Source: Variovorax sp. V213 (GTDB lineage: Bacteria > Pseudomonadota > Gammaproteobacteria > Burkholderiales > Burkholderiaceae_C). Taken from it: a DNA stretch of 64,000 nucleotides. How positions within the stretch are numbered: the first letter of the stretch is position 1; each line of letters opens with the position of its first letter. Positions 1-9,254 of this stretch are shown piece after piece. The position numbers and the translations under genes are program-made. Under the pieces are notes generated by a model. The model made no database searches and was not told the DNA's origin. It saw only the letters and a program-made list of their open reading frames with translations. Where the stretch lies: positions 2,419,001 to 2,483,000 of the forward strand of contig NZ_AP028664.1 in the NCBI RefSeq assembly GCF_041154455.1. Reading direction: 5' to 3'.

Positions 1-228
1 ATAGCTCTCGACCACCCATTGCGCCTGGAACGCCGTGGCGCGCAGGTCGGCCTGGATGGCAGGCAGCGCCACGTTGACGACCGTGCCGTCGATGAAGGCC
101 ATGCTCGAGCCCACGATGGCCGCGGCCAGCACCCAGGGCTTGGAGGCATCGGGACAGGCGCCCTCCTGTGCCTTCGCGCCATGCAGGATCAGCGTGTCGT
201 CGCAGGGCGCCTTTCCGATCTGTGCCAT
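1..228 (-). CDS. MFS exporter, DHA2-type (N-terminal fragment)
   Basis: Only the first 76 codons lie in the window; the gene continues past base 1. After a hydrophilic leader of about 30 residues the protein enters a first membrane segment followed by FIDGTVVNVALPAIQADL, the signature of the 14-helix drug:H+ antiporter (DHA2) branch of the major facilitator superfamily. The ATG at 228 is preceded by GGAG at a normal distance. It lies downstream of pqiC on the same strand but is separated by 94 bases holding a palindrome, so it may be a separate unit. Substrate cannot be told from this fragment. Confidence 0.85.
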   Translation of the reverse strand, partial: MAQIGKAPCDDTLILHGAKAQEGACPDASKPWVLAAAIVGSSMAFIDGTVVNVALPAIQADLRATAFQAQWVVESY

Positions 229-292
229 GGTGATCTCCGATCTATTCGATTCCTGGCTTGCTCCTTCCCTCTCCGCCGTGCCCCCACCCCTG

Positions 293-313
293 CCCTCCCC
301 CAGAGGGGGAGGG
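293..313. repeat. Short GC-rich palindrome (REP-like)
   Basis: Two perfect 9-base arms (CCCTCCCCC and GGGGGAGGG) are separated by AGA, between pqiC and the downstream MFS gene. There is no T-run in the minus-strand direction, so a classical terminator is unlikely. A dispersed REP-like element or a processing hairpin is more probable. Only one copy was noticed in the window. Confidence 0.45.
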
Positions 314-322
314 AGAAAGAAA

Positions 323-961
323 TCAGGGCATGCATGCGGTCGCTGCCGCGTTCGCCCGCGCCGCGGCCACGCTGCGCGCGATGGCCGCCGCCGCGGCCGC
401 AGTCACGTGCTGCGCCCCCTGCGCCACCGCATCGATGCCGCTCGCAACCGACTCACCCACGTTCAGCTGGCACACCATCGTGCGAGCCTCGTCCGAGCGC
501 CGCAGCGTCCAGTTGAAGCCCGCGTCCACCCGGCCGCCATCGACCGCGTCGAACTGGCGCACCTGCACCGCGATGCGCCACACGGGCTGCGACGTTTGCC
601 GGCCGCCCTTGGTGACGTCGAGCGCGCCAAGCCGGGCCGCGATGCCGCTGGCCAGCGCGTCCTGCAGTTCGTTCTCGAACGACGCGGCCCAGCGGTGCTG
701 CTCGAGCACGTCGACCTGCACGCCGCCATTCGGTCGGCCCACCACCATTTGCGGCCTCGCGAGCCGCTCGGGCACGGCCACCGGTGCCAGCTCGATGTAG
801 AGCGGCGCGGCACTGCCGATGGTCGAAGGCGCCGCCTCCGCAGCCGGCACCGGGCTTGCCAGCGTGTAGTAGTTGTCGGGCTTGCTCGCGCAGCCTGCCA
901 GAACGGTCAGCGCAGCAGCAGCTGCTGCTGCTGCGAGCAGGAACGGTTTTTTCTTCTTCAT
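323..961 (-). CDS. pqiC: PqiC-like outer-membrane lipoprotein
   Basis: This 212-residue protein begins with a basic N-terminus, an alanine-rich hydrophobic core and a lipobox (VLAGC, Cys about residue 24), so it should be a lipoprotein. The rest matches the PqiC/ABC-transport auxiliary (DUF330) family, which in E. coli is the outer-membrane partner of the PqiB tunnel for lipid movement across the periplasm. Its ATG overlaps the pqiB stop by four bases, indicating translational coupling. It is the last gene of the pqi run. Confidence 0.88.
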   Translation of the reverse strand: MKKKKPFLLAAAAAAAALTVLAGCASKPDNYYTLASPVPAAEAAPSTIGSAAPLYIELAPVAVPERLARPQMVVGRPNGGVQVDVLEQHRWAASFENELQDALASGIAARLGALDVTKGGRQTSQPVWRIAVQVRQFDAVDGGRVDAGFNWTLRRSDEARTMVCQLNVGESVASGIDAVAQGAQHVTAAAAAAIARSVAAARANAAATACMP

Positions 962-2601
962 TTCTTGTCGTCCGGTTTACCGCGCAAGAGCGACTCGGGA
1001 TGGCGTTCGAGATAGTCGGTCAGCACGCGCACCGAACCCGCGGCACGGGTCAGCTCGCGCAGCGTCTGGCGCATGTCCTGTTGCAGCGGCGAATCGTCGG
1101 CCAGCGTGCGCTCGGCGTTGTTGACGGTCTTGCGCACGTCCTTCATGGCGGCGGTGAGCTCGGGCGTCACGTCGGTGTTGATGCGGGTCACCGCCTGCTC
1201 GGTGCTGGCCAGCGTCTTGTTGAGCGCGGCGAGCGTGGTGCGCAGGTCGCCCGCAATCTGCTCGTAAGGCACCTTGTTGAGCTTGCTCGCAATCTCCTGC
1301 ACCTGCGACTGGATCTCGTCGAGGCTGTTGGCAACGGTGGGCAGCTCGATCGGGCTTTTCTCCAGATTGATCTTCGCCGGCGGCGCCTTCGGGAAGAAGT
1401 CGAGCGCAACGTAGACCGAGCCGGTCAGCAGATTGCCGTTGCGCAGCTGGGCGCGCAGCCCCTTCTCGGTCAGGAAGCGCAGGCGCTCCTGTTGCGTGGC
1501 GCGCGACTCGATGCCGCTTTCGCCCGCGCGGCGGCGCAGCCGGTCGGGGTAGACCTGCACCAGCACCGGCATGCGGAACTCGCGCTCGGCGCGGTCGAAC
1601 TCCACGCCGATCGACTTGACCTCGCCGATCACCACGCCGCGGAAGTCGACCGGCGCCCCAGGTGCGAGGCCGCGCAACGACTGGTTGAAGTACATCAGCA
1701 GCGTTTGCGGCGGACCGTCGGGCTCCTTCATGGCGGCGGTCTCGTCTTCCGCGAGCGTGAAAGCCGTGTTCTCCTTGGCCAGCGGCCCCATGGCGTCGTC
1801 AGGTGCCTTGAAGGCGATGCCGCCGAGCAGGATGGTGGCCAGCGACTGCGTGCGCAGCGTGAAGCCGCTGGCGCTCAACTGCGCATCGATGCCGCTGGCC
1901 TGCCAGAAGCGCGTGTTGACGCCCACGAACTTGTCGTACGGCGCGTTGACGAATATGCGCAGCGTCACGCCGCGGCCGTCGCCGTCGAGCTGGTAGGCCG
2001 CCACCTGGCCGACCTTGATGCGCCGGAAATACACCGGCGATCCCACATCGAGCGAGCCGATGTCGGTGGCGCGCAGCAAGAACTGCTGGCCCGAGGCATC
2101 GCGCGTGACGATGGGCGGCACCTCCAACCCCTTGAACTCGCTCGCGGTCTCCTTCGATACGCCGGCATCGGCGCCGATGTAGGCGCCCGACAGCAAGGTG
2201 CCCAGGCCGGAAATGCCGGAGGTGTCGAGCCGGGGCCGCACCACCCAGAAGCGCGAGTCTTCGGCCGTGAAGCCCTCGGCTTCCTTGTTGAGCTGCACCT
2301 GCACGCGCACGTGCGAGCGGTCGCGTGCAAGCCGCAGGCTCTGCACCGTGCCGATCTGCACATCCTTGTACTTGACGGCCGTCTTGTTGGCCTCCAGGCC
2401 CTCCGCGGTCTCGAAGGTGAGCACGATCTCGGGGCCGCGCTCCATCAGGATCTTGACGATCAGCATCACGCCGACCAGCGCGGCGACGATGGGGATCAAC
2501 CAGATCAGCGAGGGCAGCCATTCGCGCCGTCGCACCACGCGCGGCGGAGGAAGGCCCGTCGGGGCCGGTTTGTCGTCGGGTCTGGCTTCTTCGTCACTCA
2601 T
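958..2601 (-). CDS. pqiB: PqiB: MCE-domain lipid-transport tunnel protein
   Basis: The protein has 547 residues, almost the same length as E. coli PqiB. A single transmembrane segment near residues 28-48 is followed by three successive MCE domains (first one starting near GPEIVLTFETAEGLEANKT) and a long C-terminal helical region that in the family forms the periplasm-spanning needle. It should be anchored in the inner membrane and work with PqiA and PqiC. Start and stop overlap both neighbours by four bases, so the three gene products are probably made together. Confidence 0.93.
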   Translation of the reverse strand: MSDEEARPDDKPAPTGLPPPRVVRRREWLPSLIWLIPIVAALVGVMLIVKILMERGPEIVLTFETAEGLEANKTAVKYKDVQIGTVQSLRLARDRSHVRVQVQLNKEAEGFTAEDSRFWVVRPRLDTSGISGLGTLLSGAYIGADAGVSKETASEFKGLEVPPIVTRDASGQQFLLRATDIGSLDVGSPVYFRRIKVGQVAAYQLDGDGRGVTLRIFVNAPYDKFVGVNTRFWQASGIDAQLSASGFTLRTQSLATILLGGIAFKAPDDAMGPLAKENTAFTLAEDETAAMKEPDGPPQTLLMYFNQSLRGLAPGAPVDFRGVVIGEVKSIGVEFDRAEREFRMPVLVQVYPDRLRRRAGESGIESRATQQERLRFLTEKGLRAQLRNGNLLTGSVYVALDFFPKAPPAKINLEKSPIELPTVANSLDEIQSQVQEIASKLNKVPYEQIAGDLRTTLAALNKTLASTEQAVTRINTDVTPELTAAMKDVRKTVNNAERTLADDSPLQQDMRQTLRELTRAAGSVRVLTDYLERHPESLLRGKPDDKK

Positions 2602-3308
2602 GCTGGCTTTTCTTCCCTGTTGTCGCGTACCGGTTGCTCGCGTTCACGTTCGGCTTGCTGCTGCCTGCTGTCCCATGTGAGGCGGGGGTCGAAGCTCAGC
2701 GAGGCCAGCATGGTGAGCACCACCACCGACCCGAATGCCGCAATGCCCACGCCCGCGTTGATGACCGCAAAACCCTGGATCTGCACCAGCCCGGTGAGGA
2801 GCGACACCACGAACACGTCGAGCATCGACCAGCGGCCGATGACCTCGATGATGTGATAGAGCTTGGCCCGCTCGGGCCGCCGCCAGCCGCTGCCGCGCTG
2901 CGCCAGCAAGGCAAGCAGGATCAATACCGTGAGCTTGAACAGCGGCACCAGGAAGCTCGCGATGAAGATGATGGCCGCGAGCCCGTAGGCGCCCGACACC
3001 CAGAAATAGATCACGCCGCTCAGGATGGTGTCGTACTGCGCGCCGAACAGCGTGCGCGTGATCATCACCGGCAGCAGGTTGGCCGGTATGTACATGATGC
3101 AGGCCGCGATCAGGAAGGCCCAGGTGCGGTTCAGGCTGTAGGGCTTGCGCGTGTACAGGCGCGTGCCGCAGCGGCCGCAGGCTTCGCCCTCGTGGGCATC
3201 GCGCCAGACGGCATCGCAATGCGGACAGGCCAGCATGCCGAGTGAGGCGGCCGTTGCCACTGGCGCTTGGTCTTCGTCTTCTTCAACCGGGCGGAAGGGG
3301 CCGATCAC
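2598..3308 (-). CDS. pqiA: PqiA C-terminal-half homologue (PqiA2)
   Basis: A 236-residue membrane protein with an N-terminal zinc-ribbon (CPHC near residue 27 and CGRCG about 15 residues later) and four hydrophobic helices, matching one half of PqiA. E. coli PqiA is a single protein containing two such halves; here the halves are separate genes. The GTG start at 3308 is chosen because it forms a GTGA overlap with the stop of the upstream half, and the extra upstream reading frame only shadows that gene. Likely inner-membrane partner of PqiB. Confidence 0.88.
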   Translation of the reverse strand: MIGPFRPVEEDEDQAPVATAASLGMLACPHCDAVWRDAHEGEACGRCGTRLYTRKPYSLNRTWAFLIAACIMYIPANLLPVMITRTLFGAQYDTILSGVIYFWVSGAYGLAAIIFIASFLVPLFKLTVLILLALLAQRGSGWRRPERAKLYHIIEVIGRWSMLDVFVVSLLTGLVQIQGFAVINAGVGIAAFGSVVVLTMLASLSFDPRLTWDSRQQQAEREREQPVRDNREEKPA

Positions 3309-3937
3309 GCCGTCTCCTCCTCGGGCTCGCCGGGCGGCCGGAAGGTCATTTCCCAGAAGGCATTGGGATTGAACGAGAGCACGGCGGTGAGCATGACCGT
3401 CAACGCCACGAAGGCCCAGAGCGCCGGCCCGGCCACCACCGTGGCCATGCTCGACAACTTCACGATGGCCACCAGCACGCCGAGCAGGAACACCTCGATC
3501 ATTCCCCAGGGCCGCAGCATCTGCATGGCGCGCACCAGAATGGCAAAGCCTGCCGGCCGGTGCTCTCGCTGGAGCGGAATCAGCAGGTAGGCCAGGATGC
3601 ACAGCTGCAGCAGCGGAAAAAGAAGCGTCGTCGCCAGCACCAGCAGCGCCACCAGCGACATGCCCTCCGTGCTCAGCACCACCACGGCGCCAGCCAGCGT
3701 GGTCTGGCTGCGCAGGCCCTGGAGCTCGATCTCAACGATCGGAAACAGGTTGGCAATGGCGAACATGATCAGGCACGCCACGGTGAGCGGCAGGATGCGG
3801 CGGTGCTGGTCACCCGGGTGGCGGTAGAGCTCGGTGCCGCAGCGGGCGCAGCGCGACACCTCGCGTGGCTGCAGGGGCGCACGGCTGAAGACCGCATCGC
3901 AGCCCGGGCAAACCACGGTTTCAGGTACTTCCGTCAT
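3305..3937 (-). CDS. pqiA: PqiA N-terminal-half homologue (PqiA1)
   Basis: A 210-residue protein with the paired cysteine motif of PqiA (CPGC at about residue 10, CARCG about 20 residues later) and four membrane helices including an NLFPIVEIEL loop typical of the family. It overlaps PqiA2 by four bases, so the two half-proteins are likely produced in equal amounts and assemble like the fused PqiA. Only 20 bases separate its ATG from the stop of the upstream MFS gene, suggesting that the exporter and pqi genes share a transcript. Confidence 0.88.
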   Translation of the reverse strand: MTEVPETVVCPGCDAVFSRAPLQPREVSRCARCGTELYRHPGDQHRRILPLTVACLIMFAIANLFPIVEIELQGLRSQTTLAGAVVVLSTEGMSLVALLVLATTLLFPLLQLCILAYLLIPLQREHRPAGFAILVRAMQMLRPWGMIEVFLLGVLVAIVKLSSMATVVAGPALWAFVALTVMLTAVLSFNPNAFWEMTFRPPGEPEEETA

Positions 3938-3957
3938 GGGGCCGTACCCTAACCTAT

Positions 3958-5421
3958 TCAGCCGTGGGGCCCTGTGGTCTTCAGCCGCAGGCTGCTGAAA
4001 ACCGCCGCCACGCCCGCGCAACAGGCCGCCAGTACCAGGGCCACCACCGGCCCGTGGCCGCCATGCGGGCTCCAGACGCTGAATACGCCCGCCAGCACCA
4101 CCGCCCCCAGCGTTTGCCCCGTGAGCCGCGCCGTGCCGAGCATGCCGCTGGCCGCGCCGCTGCGGTGCGCCGGCGGCGAGGTCACGATGGTGTGGTTGTT
4201 GGGTGACTGGAACAGCCCGAAGCCCAGGCCGCACAGCGCCATGCGCCAGGCGATATCGGCATTGCCCGGATGCGCCGGCAGCGCGGCCAGCAGCCCCAGG
4301 CCGACAGCGAGCAGGCCCAGCCCGATGCCGCCGAGCAGCCCGTCGGGGTAGCGTCCGATCAACCGGCCCGCAATGGGCGCCATGGCCACGATGGCCAGCG
4401 GCCAGGCGGTGATGAGCAGCCCGGCTTCGATGTGGCTGCGGCCATACACCTCGAGCAGCAGGAAAGGCAGCGCGATATAGGCCAGCATCTGCGCGCAGAA
4501 CGCGGCCACCGACGTGCCCATGGACAGCGCGAACACCGGAATGCGCAGCAGGTCGATTGGAAAAAGCGGCACCGCCAGCTTGCGCTGCCGCTGCAGGTAG
4601 ACGAAGCCTACGGCCACGCCGGCCAGCAGGATCGCCCAGGCGGACGACGACGGCGCACCGCCCTCGCGCACGCCGAGCCGGTCGACCCCGAGGAACACCA
4701 GCGAGAACATCAGCACGTTCAGCGCCACGTCGACCGGCGAGAACCGCAGCCCCGCTGCCGGCGCCACACGGTTGAACGGCAGCGCCTTGATGCCCAGCGT
4801 GAAGACGAGCAGCCCGAGCGGCACGTTGATCGCGAAGAGCCACGGCCACGAAGCCACCGACAGGATGGCTGCCGCCACCGACGGCCCCGCCACCGACGAC
4901 GTGGCCACCACCATCGAGTTGATCGCCATGCCGCGGCCCAGCAGCGCCGAGGGAAAGGTCAGCCGCACCAGCGCCGCATTCACGCTCATGATGCCGGCCG
5001 CGCCCAGGCCCTGGAAAGTGCGCGCGACGATCAGGGTGCCGAGCGAATCGGCAAAGGTGGCGCCCACCGACGACACGGTGAACACCGCCATGCCCACCAG
5101 GTAGACACGCCGGTAGCCCACCAGGTCGCCAAGCGACGCCAGCGGCAGCAGCATGACCAGGGTGGCGATCTGGTAGGCGTTGACCACCCAGATCGCATGC
5201 GACGGGCTGGCCTGCAGCTCGCGCGCGATGCCCGGCAGCGCCAGGTTCACGATCGTGCCATCGAGCACGGCCACCATGATGCCCAGGATGATGACCAGCA
5301 TCGCTCGGCGGCGCGCAGTGGGCTCGAGCCCGTCGACCGGCTGCATGGCGGCGGTGTCTTCGGACGCCGGTGCCTCGGCGCCCGGCAAGTGGGCTTCCTT
5401 GAAGGTCGGAAAAGAACGCAT
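3958..5421 (-). CDS. MFS drug exporter, DHA2 family
   Basis: The protein has 487 residues from the ATG at 5421 (MRSFPTFKEAHLPG). The longer frame upstream adds 25 residues without a better start. About 40 polar residues lead into a first helix and the DHA2 motif VLDGTIVNLALPGIARELQ, followed by the usual array of helices and the GxxxDRxGRR-like loop region. By family it should be a proton-driven exporter of amphipathic drugs or metabolites. It is the first gene of a tight run with pqiA1-A2-B-C, which ties export to envelope lipid homeostasis. Substrate unknown. Confidence 0.85.
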   Translation of the reverse strand: MRSFPTFKEAHLPGAEAPASEDTAAMQPVDGLEPTARRRAMLVIILGIMVAVLDGTIVNLALPGIARELQASPSHAIWVVNAYQIATLVMLLPLASLGDLVGYRRVYLVGMAVFTVSSVGATFADSLGTLIVARTFQGLGAAGIMSVNAALVRLTFPSALLGRGMAINSMVVATSSVAGPSVAAAILSVASWPWLFAINVPLGLLVFTLGIKALPFNRVAPAAGLRFSPVDVALNVLMFSLVFLGVDRLGVREGGAPSSSAWAILLAGVAVGFVYLQRQRKLAVPLFPIDLLRIPVFALSMGTSVAAFCAQMLAYIALPFLLLEVYGRSHIEAGLLITAWPLAIVAMAPIAGRLIGRYPDGLLGGIGLGLLAVGLGLLAALPAHPGNADIAWRMALCGLGFGLFQSPNNHTIVTSPPAHRSGAASGMLGTARLTGQTLGAVVLAGVFSVWSPHGGHGPVVALVLAACCAGVAAVFSSLRLKTTGPHG

Positions 5422-5636
5422 TGGACCAATTGTCGCGAAGGGCAGCACCCGGTGCAGGCGTGGGGTCGGCTGACGGCCGTTGCTAATTCTGCACAAAGAC
5501 TACGACCTTGGTATTCACGCCGTTCGCGCGAGCGCCAACGGCCATTCGCAAGCATGCAAACGGCCGCTACGCTATCGCCTGTCCCGGACAGTCCGACACA
5601 ACGAATCACAACAACCGCTTCCAGGAGGAGCACCCC

Positions 5637-7496
5637 ATGGCCATTGCTCGAACAATCCATGCCGACCTTTTTCGCGTGTTTCTTTTGACCCTGGTGTCGC
5701 TCTTCGCCATTCCGGCGGCGACGCTGGTTTTTACGGAATACGTGCTGCGCACGGAAGACGCCGAGTTCCTTCAGGCGATCGAGAAACGCATCGCTTCCGA
5801 CACCCGCCTCTCAGCCGAGGACAAGGCGCAGACCACCGAGTTCTACCGCAGCCATCCGCTCTCCAAGGCCTGCGATGCCACCGCCGAGGAAGACAGGGAG
5901 TTCCACGACAAGGTGTGCCGCCCCAACTCGATGTACTGGCATTTCCACTGGGCCGACCGTGCTGCCATCTGGACGCTGGCGCTCGGCGCGGCACTGCTCG
6001 CGGCGGCCCTGGTGCTGGGCGCCCTGGCCTTCGCCAACCGCGGCTTGCGCTACGCCAGCTTCGTCGCGGGCTGGCGGCTCATGACGGTGTCGAGCGCGGT
6101 CGAGGTCGTGCTGCAGAGCGCGATGCTGGTGTGGCTGTCGTTCTGGCTCACCGCCTACTTCTGGCAGAGCTACTACGTCAAGCTGATCGCCATTGCGGGC
6201 ATCGCGGCCGCGGCGGCCGTGTTCTATGCAATCTACACGCTGTTCAAGAAGCTGCCCTCGGGCAACGAGATCGAAGGCGAAGTGGTCGCCGAGGCCGATG
6301 CGCCGCGCCTGTGGGAGCGCATCCGCCAGCTCGCCGCCCGCGTGAAGACCGCGCCGCCCGACCAGATCGTTGCCGGCATCGACACCAACTTCTTCGTCAC
6401 CGAAGCGCCCTGCCAGGTAGGCGGACGCACGCTGGACGGCCGCACGTTGTTCGTCAGCATTCCATTGCTGCGCGTGCTCGACCAGTCAGAAGCCGACGCG
6501 GTGCTGGCGCACGAGCTGGCCCACCTGGGCGGCGGCGACACCCGCAGCAGCGCCGCACTCGGCCCCAAGCTGCTGCAGTTCGACCAGTACACCTGGAAAA
6601 TGCGCAGCGGCGGCCTGACCATCGTGGCGCACTACCTGCTGCGCCTGTACCGCATGATCTTCGCCTTTGCCCTGGCACGCGACAGCCGTGAGCGCGAATA
6701 CAAGGCCGACCGTGTCTCCGCGGGCCTCACCGCGCCGAGCGCCATCGTGCAGTCGCTCATCAAGATCTCGGCCTACGCGAGCTACCGCAACGACGTCGAG
6801 CGAAAACTCTTTGCGCAGAACCGCGAGCACGATGGCGCGCTGGGCATCGCCGGCTTCGTGGCGGCCGGCCTGCCGCCTTATGCCAATTCGGAGGCATTCA
6901 TCGAGACCATGAAGACCGCCGATGTGCCGCATCCCTACGACAGCCATCCGCCGCTGCTCGAACGCATGCGCAACGTGGGCCACCACGTGCCCGAAAGCGC
7001 GTATGGCGCCATCGTCGCCACCGCGCCAGAGGCTTCGTGGGCCGACGACATCGAGACCGCCGCCGCCATCGAGCAGCGGCTGTGGAGCGACTACGAACAG
7101 CGCTTCGTCCAGAACCACGAGCTGAGCCTGGCCTACCGCTACGAGCCGGCCACGGAAGAAGAGCGCGCCGTGGTGCTGCGCCACTTTCCGCCGATGGCGT
7201 TTGCGCTGAAGAACGGCGAGAGCGTCGAAGTGAGCTACGCGGGCCTGCATCAGAGCGTCGATGGCGGCTCCACGATCGGATGGGACGAGGTCAAGAACCT
7301 GACCTACCAGGACAACACCTTCGGCGACATCCTGGTTGTCACGCACCACGACAAGGGCATGCTCGGTGCGCGCACCACCAAAGTGAAGGTGGGCGGCATC
7401 GGCAAGCAGAAAGAGGACTTCAAGGCTGCGGTCGGCCGCTATTGGCAGCGGCACCAGATCATGAGAGCGCAGCAGCAAGAAGAAGCGTCGGCATAG
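5637..7496 (+). CDS. Membrane-anchored M48-family zinc metallopeptidase
   Basis: Start at ATG 5637 is supported by AGGAGG a few bases upstream. The 619-residue protein has an N-terminal membrane helix, further helices around residues 105-200, then a peptidase domain with HELAH at residues 292-296 in a VLAHELAHLGGGD context, and a later REREYKAD segment providing the third zinc ligand, as in Ste24/HtpX-type M48 enzymes. After the peptidase there is a C-terminal domain of about 200 residues that I do not recognise. It ends two bases before the globin gene, so the two are co-translated. Likely a membrane-protein quality-control protease. Confidence 0.87.
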   Translation: MAIARTIHADLFRVFLLTLVSLFAIPAATLVFTEYVLRTEDAEFLQAIEKRIASDTRLSAEDKAQTTEFYRSHPLSKACDATAEEDREFHDKVCRPNSMYWHFHWADRAAIWTLALGAALLAAALVLGALAFANRGLRYASFVAGWRLMTVSSAVEVVLQSAMLVWLSFWLTAYFWQSYYVKLIAIAGIAAAAAVFYAIYTLFKKLPSGNEIEGEVVAEADAPRLWERIRQLAARVKTAPPDQIVAGIDTNFFVTEAPCQVGGRTLDGRTLFVSIPLLRVLDQSEADAVLAHELAHLGGGDTRSSAALGPKLLQFDQYTWKMRSGGLTIVAHYLLRLYRMIFAFALARDSREREYKADRVSAGLTAPSAIVQSLIKISAYASYRNDVERKLFAQNREHDGALGIAGFVAAGLPPYANSEAFIETMKTADVPHPYDSHPPLLERMRNVGHHVPESAYGAIVATAPEASWADDIETAAAIEQRLWSDYEQRFVQNHELSLAYRYEPATEEERAVVLRHFPPMAFALKNGESVEVSYAGLHQSVDGGSTIGWDEVKNLTYQDNTFGDILVVTHHDKGMLGARTTKVKVGGIGKQKEDFKAAVGRYWQRHQIMRAQQQEEASA

Positions 7497-7498
7497 CC

Positions 7499-7972
7499 AT
7501 GTCCGGTCCCCGCAGCGTTCCAACGCTTTATCAATGGCTGGGCGGCAGCGAGGCACTGCTTCGCCTGACGACGCGCTTCTATGAAAACGTCAAGGCCGAC
7601 CCCTTGCTGGCGCCGGTCTTCGCGCACATGGACGCCGACCACCCGGCCCACGTTGCCGCATTCCTGGCCGAGGTGTTGGGCGGTCCGGCCGACTATTCGA
7701 ATCATCACGGCGGACACCCGCACATGATCCGGCAGCACCTGAACCGCCACCTGCAGCAGGAACAGCGGCGCCGCTGGGTCGGGCTGCTCCTGCAAACGGC
7801 GGACGAACTCGCGATGCCGGAGGATCCCGAGTTTCGTTCGGCGCTGGTCGGCTATCTCGAGTGGGGCTCGCGGCTCGCGGTCATCAACTCGCAGCCCGGC
7901 GCGGTCGTGGACGCGGATGCACCCATGCCGCGATGGGGCTGGGGCGAAGTCAAGGGACCGTATTCAGGCTGA
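7499..7972 (+). CDS. Group II truncated haemoglobin
   Basis: A 157-residue single-domain globin. It carries the hallmark truncated-globin pattern: YQWLGGSEAL at the N-terminus, FYENVKADPLLAPVFAHMD, FLAEVLGGPADYS, the haem-binding HGGHPHMIRQHL segment with the proximal His, then RRRWVGLLLQTADE. The Trp in RRRW at the G8 position is typical of group II (TrHbO). A short C-terminal tail (about 25 residues) extends beyond the fold. Such proteins bind O2 or detoxify NO. It follows the M48 peptidase by two bases and probably shares its messenger. Confidence 0.92.
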   Translation: MSGPRSVPTLYQWLGGSEALLRLTTRFYENVKADPLLAPVFAHMDADHPAHVAAFLAEVLGGPADYSNHHGGHPHMIRQHLNRHLQQEQRRRWVGLLLQTADELAMPEDPEFRSALVGYLEWGSRLAVINSQPGAVVDADAPMPRWGWGEVKGPYSG

Positions 7973-8006
7973 GCGCCAGGGGATCGCTCCTTGTTTCTTG
8001 TCGGCT

Positions 8007-9176
8007 TCAGCCGGTGGTCCGCGCCGCTTCGGCCGGCGGGGCCGAAGCCTTTCTGACGCAGGCCAGCGCCGCCACCGCAAGCAGCACCGCGCAGGTGCCG
8101 TAGAGCCACGGCGGCGCAACGACGGGCAGCAAGAGCCCGGCCAGGAGCGGCCCGGTGCCGGCGCCGATGTCGCGCCACACCGATCGCGCGGCAAGCGCCT
8201 GCACACGCCCGGGCCCGGGCGTGCGCCGCGCCACGATGGGCGGCAGCAAGGGCAGCTGCAAGGCGCGCAGCACCACGATCAGTGCCGCGCAGCTCCACAG
8301 CCAGCCAAGGCCGAAGCCCACCAGCGCAATCGCCGTCGCCAGCGAGAGGCTCACCAGCAGGCGCTCGGCGCCAAAGCGCTCCGCCATGTGGCCACCGACC
8401 GGGCTCAGAAGAATTTCCGCCAGGTAGCGCAGCGCCATCAACGCACCGGCCACGATCACCGCGCCGCCCGGCATCAGGTCTTTGCCGAGATAGGACAGAC
8501 CGACGATGAAGAGCCCGTCGAGCGTCAGCCCTTCCATGAACGACCAGGCATCGAGCGTGTTCGGCCGCTTGAATCGTCGCACGGGCTTGTGTCCGCCACC
8601 GTGCGGCAGCGAAGGCAGCCGTCTCGCTGCAAGCACGGCCAGCAGCGAGAACACGGCAAGAATGCCGAAGATGGCGCGCGGTCCGGCCCAATGCGCCAGC
8701 AGTGCGCCGAGCGGCAGTGCCAGCACGGGCCCCGTCGCGATGAACGCGCGCGAACGCCCGTTGCGGCGGGCCGCGCCGACAAGCTCCGCTGTGGCCAGCG
8801 ACTGCGTCGACAAATTCAGCGCGGCAAAGCAGAGGCCCCACACGAGCCGCAGCGGCAGCAGTGCCCAGAAGCCCGAGAGCGTGGCGTAGCCCAGTCCGCA
8901 GAACGCAGCCGCCACCACGGCGATAGTGCAGCTGAGCCTGTCGCCATGGCGCGCATAGAAGCGCGCCACCCAGCCATAGCCCGCGATGCGCACGAGCCGA
9001 TTGGCCGCGAGCAGCATGCCGGCCTCCGCCAGCGTCACACCGAACTGGTCGGCATACATCGGCAGCAGCAGGTACAGCACCACGTCGGCCGGCAGGGAAA
9101 GCCCGAGCGCGATGGCCGCATGGCGGGAATTCAGGTCGGTGGCAGCGGGCGTTGGAGCGGGCGGGGTGCAAGACAT
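8007..9176 (-). CDS. MFS transporter, 12-helix type
   Basis: A 389-residue integral membrane protein starting MSCTPPAPTPAATDLNSR. It has twelve predicted hydrophobic segments, a loop with VARFYARHGDRL between helices 2 and 3 (an MFS motif A remnant) and a long basic central loop (RRLPSLPHGGGHKPVRRFKR) between the two halves. It lies back to back with a LysR-type gene 78 bases away, a usual arrangement for a regulator and the exporter it controls. Substrate not deducible. Confidence 0.82.
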   Translation of the reverse strand: MSCTPPAPTPAATDLNSRHAAIALGLSLPADVVLYLLLPMYADQFGVTLAEAGMLLAANRLVRIAGYGWVARFYARHGDRLSCTIAVVAAAFCGLGYATLSGFWALLPLRLVWGLCFAALNLSTQSLATAELVGAARRNGRSRAFIATGPVLALPLGALLAHWAGPRAIFGILAVFSLLAVLAARRLPSLPHGGGHKPVRRFKRPNTLDAWSFMEGLTLDGLFIVGLSYLGKDLMPGGAVIVAGALMALRYLAEILLSPVGGHMAERFGAERLLVSLSLATAIALVGFGLGWLWSCAALIVVLRALQLPLLPPIVARRTPGPGRVQALAARSVWRDIGAGTGPLLAGLLLPVVAPPWLYGTCAVLLAVAALACVRKASAPPAEAARTTG

Positions 9177-9254
9177 CGAGGCCGCATGGTGCGCCGTGGC
9201 AACGCCCGCTGGCAAACGACATTTGCGCCTGCCTCGCGTGAGAAAATTGCACGC

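Noticed and set aside
293..313. Palindrome as a classic terminator for the pqi operon
   Set aside because: There is no T-run on the minus strand after the stem.
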